A DNA stretch of 8,146 nt from an uncultured Eubacteriales bacterium (GTDB lineage: Bacteria; Bacillota; Clostridia; Oscillospirales; Acutalibacteraceae): the NCBI GenBank assembly GCA_948933715.1, contig CAQZPH010000038.1:1-8146 (forward strand), in the 5' to 3' direction. Position 1 is the stretch's first letter; each line of letters starts with the position of its first letter. Position numbers and translations under genes: made by a program. A model generated the notes under the pieces. That model ran no database searches, was not told the DNA's origin, and saw only the letters and a program-made list of their open reading frames with translations. Below, piece after piece: positions 1 through 5,572 of this stretch.

Positions 1-258
1 ATATGATGCTATCCTGTGCCTTGTAAGCTGTGCAAGCAAAGAGCGCGACACTCCTTCAATGGAAAATGTAAAGGTAACATGTTCAATAGGACTTTCATGT
101 CCTATCTGAGCTAACATATTAACAAAGTTACTAATCTTCTCATCGGTTAACCCTTTACTAATTTCATCTACACCAGTAGGAGAATAACAAAGCTTTGCTG
201 CGCACGCTATCAATTTTTCTGGGTCTTTAGTGTAAGAAATCAAATTCACTTTAATCAA
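1..258 (-). CDS. thyX: Flavin-dependent thymidylate synthase ThyX, N-terminal part (3' end outside window)
   Basis: ThyX makes dTMP from dUMP using methylenetetrahydrofolate, NADPH and FAD, replacing the unrelated ThyA. It is a cytoplasmic homotetramer. The visible 86 codons begin with MIKVNLISYT, typical of the family, and continue with GHESPIEH (residues 53-60), FSIEGVSRSLLAQ (65-77) and RHRIAS (80-85). The last is the start of the ThyX signature RHRxxSxxxxSxR, in which the arginines and serine bind dUMP. The remaining two thirds of the usual 210-260 residues lie beyond the left edge. The start is a TTG at 258, chosen because an AGAGGG Shine-Dalgarno sits six bases before it. A GTG three codons later would be 15 bases from that SD. 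The gene follows sigK by 35 bases on the same strand without a terminator, so it may be partly read from the sigK promoter. Family assignment is firm; the exact start is likely. Confidence 0.9.
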   Translation of the reverse strand, partial: MIKVNLISYTKDPEKLIACAAKLCYSPTGVDEISKGLTDEKISNFVNMLAQIGHESPIEHVTFTFSIEGVSRSLLAQLTRHRIASY

Positions 259-264
259 ATTTAT

Positions 265-270
265 CCCTCT
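265..270 (-). promoter_or_regulatory. Ribosome binding site deciding the thyX TTG start
   Basis: AGAGGG on the minus strand, six bases before TTG at 258-256. No ATG lies in frame nearby, and the encoded N-terminus fits ThyX, so this site supports the unusual start codon. Confidence 0.7.
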
Positions 271-293
271 TTTATTTTCAACTTTATTTTACT

Positions 294-980
294 TTAGCAT
301 TTATTAAATCTTTTTCTAAGAGTCATCAGAGCTTTTTTTTCTATTCTTGAAACATATGACCTTGAGATATTAAGCCTTTTAGCAACCTCATGCTGAGTCA
401 TTGGTAGTTTACCGTTAAGACCATATCGTAGCTTAATTATTATTTTTTCCCGCGGAGACAAAATCTCTTCTATGTATTTATATAACTGCTCAGATTTAAT
501 TTTTGTATCCAATTGTTCAACTATTAAATCTTCAGTAGCCATAACATCCATTAAAACCAAAGCGTTTCCATCTTTATCGGTATCAATTGGTTCATTCATA
601 GAAACATCTTGAGCTGATTTTTTACAATTTCTAAAAAACATCAAAATCTCATTTTCTATACATCTTGCAGCGTAACTTGAAAGTCTTATTCCTTTAGAAG
701 AATCAAATGTATCCACAGCTTTAATAAGACCAATCGTTCCAATGGACACTAAATCATCCTGATCGTTTATAGACATATAATATTTTTTAACAATATGAGC
801 TACTAATCTAAGGTTGTGCTCTATTAGCTTGTTTCTAGCATCATTATCTCCATTTTTCATGCGCTCAAAACATTCTTTTTCTTCTTTTGAAGATAACGGC
901 TGAGGAAAAGAACCAGCTCCTGTAACATGTAAAATAAAAACAAGTAAATTTATTATTCCGCTAAAAGCTATCCCTATCAC
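294..980 (-). CDS. sigK: Sporulation sigma factor SigK (pro-sigma-K)
   Basis: Sigma-70 family factor of 228 residues that directs late mother-cell transcription (coat, cortex maturation, dipicolinate synthesis, mother-cell lysis). Residues 1-19 are a hydrophobic pro-sequence (MIGIAFSGIINLLVFILHV) followed by FPQPLS (25-30), the hallmark of SigK just after its processing region. By alignment from memory with Bacillus subtilis pro-sigma-K, cleavage by the SpoIVFB intramembrane protease would fall near His18/Val19. Region 2 spans about 50-117 (ARNKLIEHNLRLVAHIVKKY, DLVSIGTIGLIKAVDTF, SYAARCIENEILMFFR). Region 4 spans about 173-225 with the helix-turn-helix at 195-216 (ISRSYVSRIEKKAL). Region 3 is reduced, as usual here. 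The start is GTG, supported by GAGGGGG six bases upstream. SigE is the closest alternative, but FPQPLS and the region 4 sequence favour SigK. The gene is continuous, not split by a skin-type element. Confidence 0.93.
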   Translation of the reverse strand: MIGIAFSGIINLLVFILHVTGAGSFPQPLSSKEEKECFERMKNGDNDARNKLIEHNLRLVAHIVKKYYMSINDQDDLVSIGTIGLIKAVDTFDSSKGIRLSSYAARCIENEILMFFRNCKKSAQDVSMNEPIDTDKDGNALVLMDVMATEDLIVEQLDTKIKSEQLYKYIEEILSPREKIIIKLRYGLNGKLPMTQHEVAKRLNISRSYVSRIEKKALMTLRKRFNKC

Positions 981-986
981 GCAGAT

Positions 987-993
987 CCCCCTC
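987..993 (-). promoter_or_regulatory. Ribosome binding site deciding the sigK GTG start
   Basis: GAGGGGG on the minus strand, six bases before GTG at 980-978. It fixes the start so that the whole hydrophobic pro-sequence is included. Confidence 0.75.
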
Positions 994-1009
994 TTTTACA
1001 TATTCTAAA

Positions 1010-1037
1010 TAGTTTATGTAAAAGACAAGTTTTTCGT
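1010..1037 (-). promoter_or_regulatory. Candidate sigma-K (or sigma-E) type promoter of sigK
   Basis: Reading the minus strand, AC at 1037-1036 is followed by 17 bases and then CATAAACTA at 1018-1010. This matches the sigma-K consensus (AC, 16-17 bases, CATAnnnTA) at every fixed position. The same -10 also matches the sigma-E -10 (CATACAHT) at seven of eight positions, but no ATATT-like -35 lies at the sigma-E spacing of 14-15. The start would fall near 1003, leaving a leader of about 20 bases that still holds the Shine-Dalgarno. The motif is short and A/T-biased, so a chance match is possible; its position and spacing raise its value. Confidence 0.4.
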
Positions 1038-1054
1038 GCGTGTCCGACAATATT

Positions 1055-2488
1055 TTATTTATTAAAACAAAATAATCTTAGTTGCTCTTTTAATATAGAC
1101 TCAACCTTTTTTATATTCAAAGGTAATTTTGCATGTTTTATGACCATACCAATTAAATACTGAAAAGATTGTTTTTTCCCCTTTTGAAAATCTTTTACAG
1201 CATTTTCATTTTTTGATAATACATCTTTACATAAGCTTGCTAAATCTTTATCGTTAATATAATCCCCATTGCTATACTTAAAAATTAAATCGCCCAAGTT
1301 TTCTTTTGCATCTAAAGCGTTATTTAGAATTTCTTTTGCTAGCGTAAAATCTATTTTCTTATTTTCCACCATTCTGCAAAGATTTATAAAATCTTCTCCC
1401 TTGATATTTAAATTAAAAGCTTGTTTTTCTTCTTGAGTTTTTAGCTTTGAAAAAATAGGACCCATTATAAAATTTAAAACCAATTTTTTGTTTTCAACTT
1501 TAGTTGAAATCTCATCAAAATAGTCTGCCGCATTTTTATATTTTAAAATATTCTTAGCGTCCATATAAGATATGTCAAAGTCATTAACATAATGGTTCAT
1601 TCTATCATCCAAATCTCTTGGCATACCCTTTTTTATTTTATCTATCTCTTGTGCTGTAATATCAAAACCTGCTAAATCTGGTTCTTTAAAATACCTATAG
1701 TCAACCGCGTTTTCTTTTGTTCGCATTGGTTCAGTCTTTTTTGTTATTTCATCATACCTGCGTGTTTCACTTTTTACTTTATTACCCGATTTTAAAATAT
1801 CAATTTGCCTATCTACTTCAAACTCTATCGCTTTAGTAATAAACTTCACCGAATTTAAATTCTTTAATTCTATCCTAGTTCCTTCTATATCACTGCCTTG
1901 TTCCTTAAGTGAAACATTCACATCACACCTTAGAGAACCTTCTTGCATTTTGCAATCAGAAATTCCCACATATCGCATTAAATCTATTAATTTTTCTATA
2001 TACTCGCGTACCTCATCCACACTAGTCATATCTGGTGCTGATACAATCTCAAGCAAAGGTATTCCACTTCGGTTATAATCTATTAATATATCATTCCCCC
2101 TATAAACCAATTTGCCTACATCTTCTTCAATATGTATTCTTTCAATGTGAACTATTTTACCGCCACTTAATTTAACATGTCCATTTTTACATATAGGTTT
2201 ATAATATTGTGTTACCTGATAACCCTTTGCTAAATCGGGGTAAAAATAGTTCTTTCTATCCATATTAGAAAAGTTACCTATACTACAGTGTGTTGCTAAT
2301 CCTGCCTTTATGGTAAGTTCAACTGCTTTTTTATTCATCACAGGCAAAGTTCCCGGCAACCCTACGCATACAGGGCAACATTGTGTATTAGCATCTGCTC
2401 CAAATTTTGTGGAGCAACCACAAAAAAGCTTCGAATTAGTTAAAATCTCAAAATGAGCTTCTATACCAACTCTTAATTCATAATTCAC
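1055..2488 (-). CDS. gatB: Asp-tRNA(Asn)/Glu-tRNA(Gln) amidotransferase subunit B
   Basis: GatB is the tRNA-binding and kinase subunit of GatCAB. It phosphorylates the misacylated Glu-tRNA(Gln) or Asp-tRNA(Asn), then uses ammonia channelled from GatA. The 477-residue length is standard. The cradle domain opens with YELRVGIEAHFEI and a zinc-type cysteine set C23, C25, C38, C41 (C37 is an extra neighbour), followed by LPGTLPVMNKKAV, DRKNYFYPDLAKGYQVTQY (77-95), EGSLRCDVNVSL and YRYFKEPDL. The C-terminal helical and YqeY-like tail covers about 295-477, which is fairly divergent: NFIMGPIFSKL and YLIGMVIKHAKLPLN differ from the usual NWIMG and GQVMK-GKANP forms. The start is GTG, overlapping the gatA stop as GTGA, with GGGGGTG five bases upstream; this implies translational coupling. 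It is the last gene of lysC-gatC-gatA-gatB. Which tRNA is the substrate cannot be decided here. Confidence 0.95.
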   Translation of the reverse strand: MNYELRVGIEAHFEILTNSKLFCGCSTKFGADANTQCCPVCVGLPGTLPVMNKKAVELTIKAGLATHCSIGNFSNMDRKNYFYPDLAKGYQVTQYYKPICKNGHVKLSGGKIVHIERIHIEEDVGKLVYRGNDILIDYNRSGIPLLEIVSAPDMTSVDEVREYIEKLIDLMRYVGISDCKMQEGSLRCDVNVSLKEQGSDIEGTRIELKNLNSVKFITKAIEFEVDRQIDILKSGNKVKSETRRYDEITKKTEPMRTKENAVDYRYFKEPDLAGFDITAQEIDKIKKGMPRDLDDRMNHYVNDFDISYMDAKNILKYKNAADYFDEISTKVENKKLVLNFIMGPIFSKLKTQEEKQAFNLNIKGEDFINLCRMVENKKIDFTLAKEILNNALDAKENLGDLIFKYSNGDYINDKDLASLCKDVLSKNENAVKDFQKGKKQSFQYLIGMVIKHAKLPLNIKKVESILKEQLRLFCFNK

Positions 2489-3954
2489 AGCTTCACCCCC
2501 ATATTAAGGTCATCTAGAATTCCTAGGTCTGCCACTTTTTCAAATTGATATGCTGCATTTAATATTGTTGATTCTTTAAATCTATCCCCAATTAACTGCA
2601 TTCCAATTGGCATTCCATTTCTATCTTTTCCACAAGGAACTGATATAGCTGGTAGTCCTGCAATATTAACTGGAACTGTACATATATCAGTCATATAAGC
2701 CTGCATTTGATCTTCTGGGACAAAACCATGTTCAAACGCAGTACTTGGTACTGTGGAACTTAAAATAACGTCACACTTAGTAAATGCATCATCAAAGGAT
2801 TTTAAAGTAGCTCCTCTAATTTTTTTTGCTTCTTTAATATACGCCTTGTTATGCCTCGAACTTAACATATAAGTACCCAATAATAATCTTCTTTTTACTT
2901 CCTCGCCAAATCCTTCTTCACGACTTTTAGAAATAAGTTCGTTTATATCTTTATATTCTTTAGTTCTGTGTCCAAACCTTATTCCATCAAACCTTGCTAA
3001 ATTAGAAGATGCCTCAGAAGTTGCCAAAATATAATATATCGGAAGGGAATATTTAATGTTGGGCATATCTAGCTTCACAAACTTTGCTCCCAATGACTCA
3101 TATACTTTTATTGCTTCATTTATTGAAGCTCTAACATCTTCATCAAGGCCTTCAAAATACTGTTTTGGTAGTCCTATTCTTATTCCATTTATATCTTTTC
3201 TTAAATTACTAAAAGTTTTTTCTCCCATCATTCCAAGCGAAGTTGTATCCTTTAGATCTTTTATGGCTAAATTATCATATATTAAAGCAGCATCTTCTAC
3301 AGTTGCAGCCATTGGCCCAACCTGGTCAAGAGTTGACGCAAAAGCAACTACTCCATATCTTGAAAATGCTCCATATGTTGGTTTTAGCCCAACAATTCCG
3401 CAAAAGCTTGATGGTTGCCTAATTGATCCTCCTGTATCCGTCCCTAAAGAATAGGCTGCAATGTTAGCTGAAACAGCTGCAGCCGACCCTCCAGAACTTC
3501 CCCCTGGAACTTTACTTGTATCATGAGGATTTTTAGAACCACCAAAACAAGAAGTCCCACAAGAACAGCCCATTGCAAATTCATCCATGTTAGCTTTTCC
3601 TAAAAGCACTGCATTTTGTTCTTTTAAAATAGACCAAACCGTTGCATCGTAATTTGGAATATATCCTTTTAACATATTTGAACAGCAAGTAGTTTTTATT
3701 CCCTTTGTAAGTATGTTATCCTTAAGAACTAATGGCACCCCTTCAAGTGGTCTAAGCTTTATTCCCTTAGATATTTTTTCATCTACTTTTTGTGCTGCTT
3801 TAAGGGCCGTATCTTCTGTTATATTTATATAAGCATTAAGTTCTTTGTTTACACTTTCAATGGTTTTTAAGTATTTATTTGTAAGTTCGGTGCAAGAAAC
3901 TTGTTTTTTATTAAACAAATCTTGTATATGCTTTATTCTTCCCATAGACTTCAT
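2485..3954 (-). CDS. gatA: Asp-tRNA(Asn)/Glu-tRNA(Gln) amidotransferase subunit A (amidase)
   Basis: GatA is the glutaminase subunit of GatCAB: it hydrolyses glutamine and passes ammonia to GatB. It belongs to the amidase signature family and has 489 residues, the normal length. The Ser-cisSer-Lys triad is intact: K78 in VPLVLKDN, S153 in GGSSGGSAAA (151-160), and nucleophile S177 in GTDTGGSIRQP (171-181). The C-terminal half keeps GFGEEVKRRLLLGTYMLS, TVPSTAF and NIAGLPAISVPCG. The usual MGSSTENSAFGPTKNP segment reads MGCSCGTSCFGGSKNP here, adding C130, C132 and C136. The ATG at 3954 is the only usable upstream start, since an in-frame stop lies three codons before it. The nearest SD, AGGGAG within the gatC end, is about 17 bases away, so initiation probably depends on coupling to gatC; Met4 is an alternative. 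gatC ends 11 bases before the start. Confidence 0.96.
   Translation of the reverse strand: MKSMGRIKHIQDLFNKKQVSCTELTNKYLKTIESVNKELNAYINITEDTALKAAQKVDEKISKGIKLRPLEGVPLVLKDNILTKGIKTTCCSNMLKGYIPNYDATVWSILKEQNAVLLGKANMDEFAMGCSCGTSCFGGSKNPHDTSKVPGGSSGGSAAAVSANIAAYSLGTDTGGSIRQPSSFCGIVGLKPTYGAFSRYGVVAFASTLDQVGPMAATVEDAALIYDNLAIKDLKDTTSLGMMGEKTFSNLRKDINGIRIGLPKQYFEGLDEDVRASINEAIKVYESLGAKFVKLDMPNIKYSLPIYYILATSEASSNLARFDGIRFGHRTKEYKDINELISKSREEGFGEEVKRRLLLGTYMLSSRHNKAYIKEAKKIRGATLKSFDDAFTKCDVILSSTVPSTAFEHGFVPEDQMQAYMTDICTVPVNIAGLPAISVPCGKDRNGMPIGMQLIGDRFKESTILNAAYQFEKVADLGILDDLNMGVKL
2494..2500 (-). promoter_or_regulatory. Ribosome binding site deciding the gatB GTG start
   Basis: GGGGGTG inside the last codons of gatA, five bases before GTG at 2488-2486. 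The start and the gatA stop share the four bases GTGA. Confidence 0.7.
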
Positions 3955-3965
3955 AATACTTTAAT

Positions 3966-4244
3966 CTAAACTCCCTTCATTAAAACAAAATATCCCTTAT
4001 CTTTATACTTTGTTCCAGAAAGGATTTGTTCATTTTCCAAAGATGGTTTTACTATATCTTCTCTTAAGCAATTTTTAAGGTTATTTAGCCCACAAAATTC
4101 TACATTTTCATGCTCTTCCTCATAAATCATATCAACAAACGCCAAAATATCATTTATATCTGCAGTAAAGCGCTCTGCTTCTTTATCGTTTATCTTAATT
4201 TTTGCAAATTCTGACATTTTTAGAGTTTCTTCTTTTGTTATCAT
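3966..4244 (-). CDS. gatC: Asp-tRNA(Asn)/Glu-tRNA(Gln) amidotransferase subunit C
   Basis: GatC is the small subunit that wraps around GatA and GatB and stabilises the complex. It has 92 residues, as usual for the family. It begins MITKEETLKMSEFAKIKI, followed by ERFTADINDILAFVDMI (conserved helix), a variable linker, LREDIVKPSL and a terminal GYFVLMKGV, matching the GatC end pattern LREDxVxPS...GYF. The open frame extends 15 codons upstream to 4289, but that stretch overlaps the end of lysC and is not GatC-like. The ATG at 4244 has AGAGAAG six bases before it, a modest SD. The gap from lysC is 19 bases. The SD lies right after the lysC stop, which favours co-translation. The Asn-Ala-Pro segment often seen before GYF is missing, a small variation. 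Confidence 0.92.
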   Translation of the reverse strand: MITKEETLKMSEFAKIKINDKEAERFTADINDILAFVDMIYEEEHENVEFCGLNNLKNCLREDIVKPSLENEQILSGTKYKDKGYFVLMKGV

Positions 4245-4263
4245 ATCAATCTTCTCTTTTCTA

Positions 4264-4743
4264 TTAATCCATCGTAGCAAAAAAAGCATTATGAACTGTT
4301 CTCACAGCTTCATCTGTATCTTCCTTTGAAACTATTACAGATACCTTAATTTCACTTGTAGCTATCATTTGTATATCTATATGTGCTGCAAAAAGGGCTT
4401 CAAACATTTTAGCTGCAATACCTGAATGAGTCTGCATTCCGGCACCAACTATAGAAACTTTAGAAACGTCTTTATCATATGTTAACTTTGCACCTTTTAT
4501 AGACTCACAATACTTGCTAAGAGCTTCCAGTGCATCATCTAGCCTATCTTCCCTTATAGTAAAGAAAATATCTCTTTTTCCATTGCAAGCAGCAGACTGC
4601 AAAATCGTATCCACATTTATATCTCTAGCAGACAATTTAGAAAATATTCTAAATGCCCACCCTTGTGTATCAGGGATTCCTACAATTGAAATTTTAGCAA
4701 CATTAGAATCTTTTGCAACACCGCTTATTAATATTTTTTCCAT
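4264..4743 (-). CDS. lysC: Predicted aspartokinase beta chain from an internal in-frame start in lysC
   Basis: An ATG at 4743, codon 246 of lysC, is preceded at seven bases by AAGGAGGT, stronger than the SD of the full-length start. The product would be 159 residues beginning MEKILISGVAKDSNVAKISI and would consist of the two ACT regulatory domains only. In Bacillus subtilis aspartokinase II and Corynebacterium glutamicum LysC, the same arrangement yields an alpha2beta2 enzyme whose beta chain starts at the equivalent point. The sequence shows the SD and start directly; actual expression is inferred from these homologues. Confidence 0.7.
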   Translation of the reverse strand: MEKILISGVAKDSNVAKISIVGIPDTQGWAFRIFSKLSARDINVDTILQSAACNGKRDIFFTIREDRLDDALEALSKYCESIKGAKLTYDKDVSKVSIVGAGMQTHSGIAAKMFEALFAAHIDIQMIATSEIKVSVIVSKEDTDEAVRTVHNAFFATMD

Positions 4744-5478
4744 ATTGGCAACCTCCTTAACAATTGTACCTGGCACATCTACAAAACTTGATAAAACCTC
4801 TAATTCTACATGATGTTTCTTTGCGATCTCAACAGACCTATTATTAAGCACCTGAGCACCAAGTGTTGCAAGCTCAAGCATTTCATCATACGATATAGAA
4901 TCTAATTTTCTGGCATCTTTAACAAACCTTGGGTCTGCAGTATACACTCCTTCCACGTCAGTATATATCTGGCAAAGATCTGCACTAAGAGCTACTGCAA
5001 TACCAACGGCACTGGTGTCAGATCCCCCTCTTCCCAAAGTAGTAACATCATAATATTGGCTAAGCCCCTGAAACCCTGCTACAATCACAATGTTCTTTTT
5101 ATCTAGTTCCTTTTTGATTCTACCAGGATCTATTCTTGTAATCATCGCGCTACCATATGTTGAACTAGTCATAACTCCAGCTTGCCAGCCCAATAAAGAA
5201 ACAACTGGGAACCCTAACTTTTCGATTGCCATAGATAAAAGAGCAATTGAAATTTGTTCGCCGGACGAAAGTAAAACGTCCATTTCTCTTTTTGAAGCAT
5301 TTAAATTTATTTCGTTAGCCTTACCTATGAGTTCATCTGTCATATCACCTTGAGCTGAGACAATTACTACCACATCGTTTCCTTCTTGATAGGCTCTGGT
5401 AATAATGTTTGCAACATTAAATATCAATTTTGCATTTGCAACAGAAGTTCCTCCAAACTTTTGAACTATCAAACTCAT
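4264..5478 (-). CDS. lysC: Aspartate kinase (aspartokinase), lysine-sensitive type, alpha chain
   Basis: Cytoplasmic enzyme that phosphorylates aspartate with ATP, the first step toward diaminopimelate, lysine, threonine and methionine; diaminopimelate also feeds peptidoglycan, and the pathway supplies spore dipicolinate. It has 404 residues. The kinase domain covers about 1-240 with KFGGTSV (7-13), a conserved SSGEQ (71-75) and TTLGRGGSDTSAVG (146-159). Two ACT domains follow, about 260-325 (VAKISIVG...) and 338-400 (VSKVSIVGAGMQTHSGIAAKMFEAL, then IATSEIKVSVIV), resembling the lysine or lysine-plus-threonine inhibited class. The start is ATG at 5478, with GGAG 11 bases upstream. A 16-codon extension to 5526 lacks an SD and family similarity. 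An internal start at codon 246 probably makes a separate beta chain. The gene has its own candidate promoter and heads the gatCAB cluster. The inhibitor specificity is inferred, not proven. Confidence 0.94.
   Translation of the reverse strand: MSLIVQKFGGTSVANAKLIFNVANIITRAYQEGNDVVVIVSAQGDMTDELIGKANEINLNASKREMDVLLSSGEQISIALLSMAIEKLGFPVVSLLGWQAGVMTSSTYGSAMITRIDPGRIKKELDKKNIVIVAGFQGLSQYYDVTTLGRGGSDTSAVGIAVALSADLCQIYTDVEGVYTADPRFVKDARKLDSISYDEMLELATLGAQVLNNRSVEIAKKHHVELEVLSSFVDVPGTIVKEVANMEKILISGVAKDSNVAKISIVGIPDTQGWAFRIFSKLSARDINVDTILQSAACNGKRDIFFTIREDRLDDALEALSKYCESIKGAKLTYDKDVSKVSIVGAGMQTHSGIAAKMFEALFAAHIDIQMIATSEIKVSVIVSKEDTDEAVRTVHNAFFATMD
4751..4758 (-). promoter_or_regulatory. Internal ribosome binding site for the lysC beta chain
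   Basis: AAGGAGGT on the minus strand, seven bases before the internal ATG at 4743-4741. It lies in the linker between the kinase domain and the first ACT domain, where a second product makes structural sense. Confidence 0.75.
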
Positions 5479-5536
5479 ATAGTCTACATCTCCATTTAAA
5501 AAGTTTCTGTGTCCACAAAAGCACACTTTATATTCT

Positions 5537-5565
5537 ATTATATAAAAAAACTTAAATTATGTCTC
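5537..5565 (-). promoter_or_regulatory. Sigma-A type promoter of lysC-gatCAB
   Basis: On the minus strand, GAGACA (5565-5560, four of six matches to TTGACA) is followed by 17 bases and a perfect TATAAT (5542-5537). The expected start is near 5530, giving a leader of about 50 bases before lysC. That leader is too short for a lysine (L-box) riboswitch, and I see no strong attenuator in it. The site lies wholly in the 94-base gap after the penicillin-binding protein gene. Confidence 0.6.
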
Positions 5566-5572
5566 TAAAAAT

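Noticed and set aside
1000..1028. Sigma-A promoter TTGTCT with GAATAT or TAGAAT before sigK
   Set aside because: The better -10 (TAGAAT) is at a 15-base spacing and the 17-base alternative matches only three of six; the sigma-K-type match in the same place is better.
1019..1045. Possible terminator hairpin after gatB (GACA ... TGTC followed by TTTT)
   Set aside because: The stem has only four continuous pairs with a long loop; too weak to call an intrinsic terminator.
3056..3454. Plus-strand open frame of 132 codons within gatA
   Set aside because: It is antisense to a well-conserved gene and reads as a mirror of its codons; no SD or family likeness.
4245..4289. A 15-codon N-terminal extension of gatC
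   Set aside because: It overlaps the end of lysC, has no GatC-like sequence, and the internal ATG at 4244 has an SD and the standard family N-terminus.
5479..5526. A 16-codon N-terminal extension of lysC
   Set aside because: It would start almost at the predicted transcription start with no SD, and aspartokinases normally begin a few residues before KFGGTSV.
5479..5572. Lysine riboswitch or T-box before lysC-gatCAB
   Set aside because: The gap is only 94 bases and the predicted leader about 50; no conserved riboswitch or T-box element is visible.
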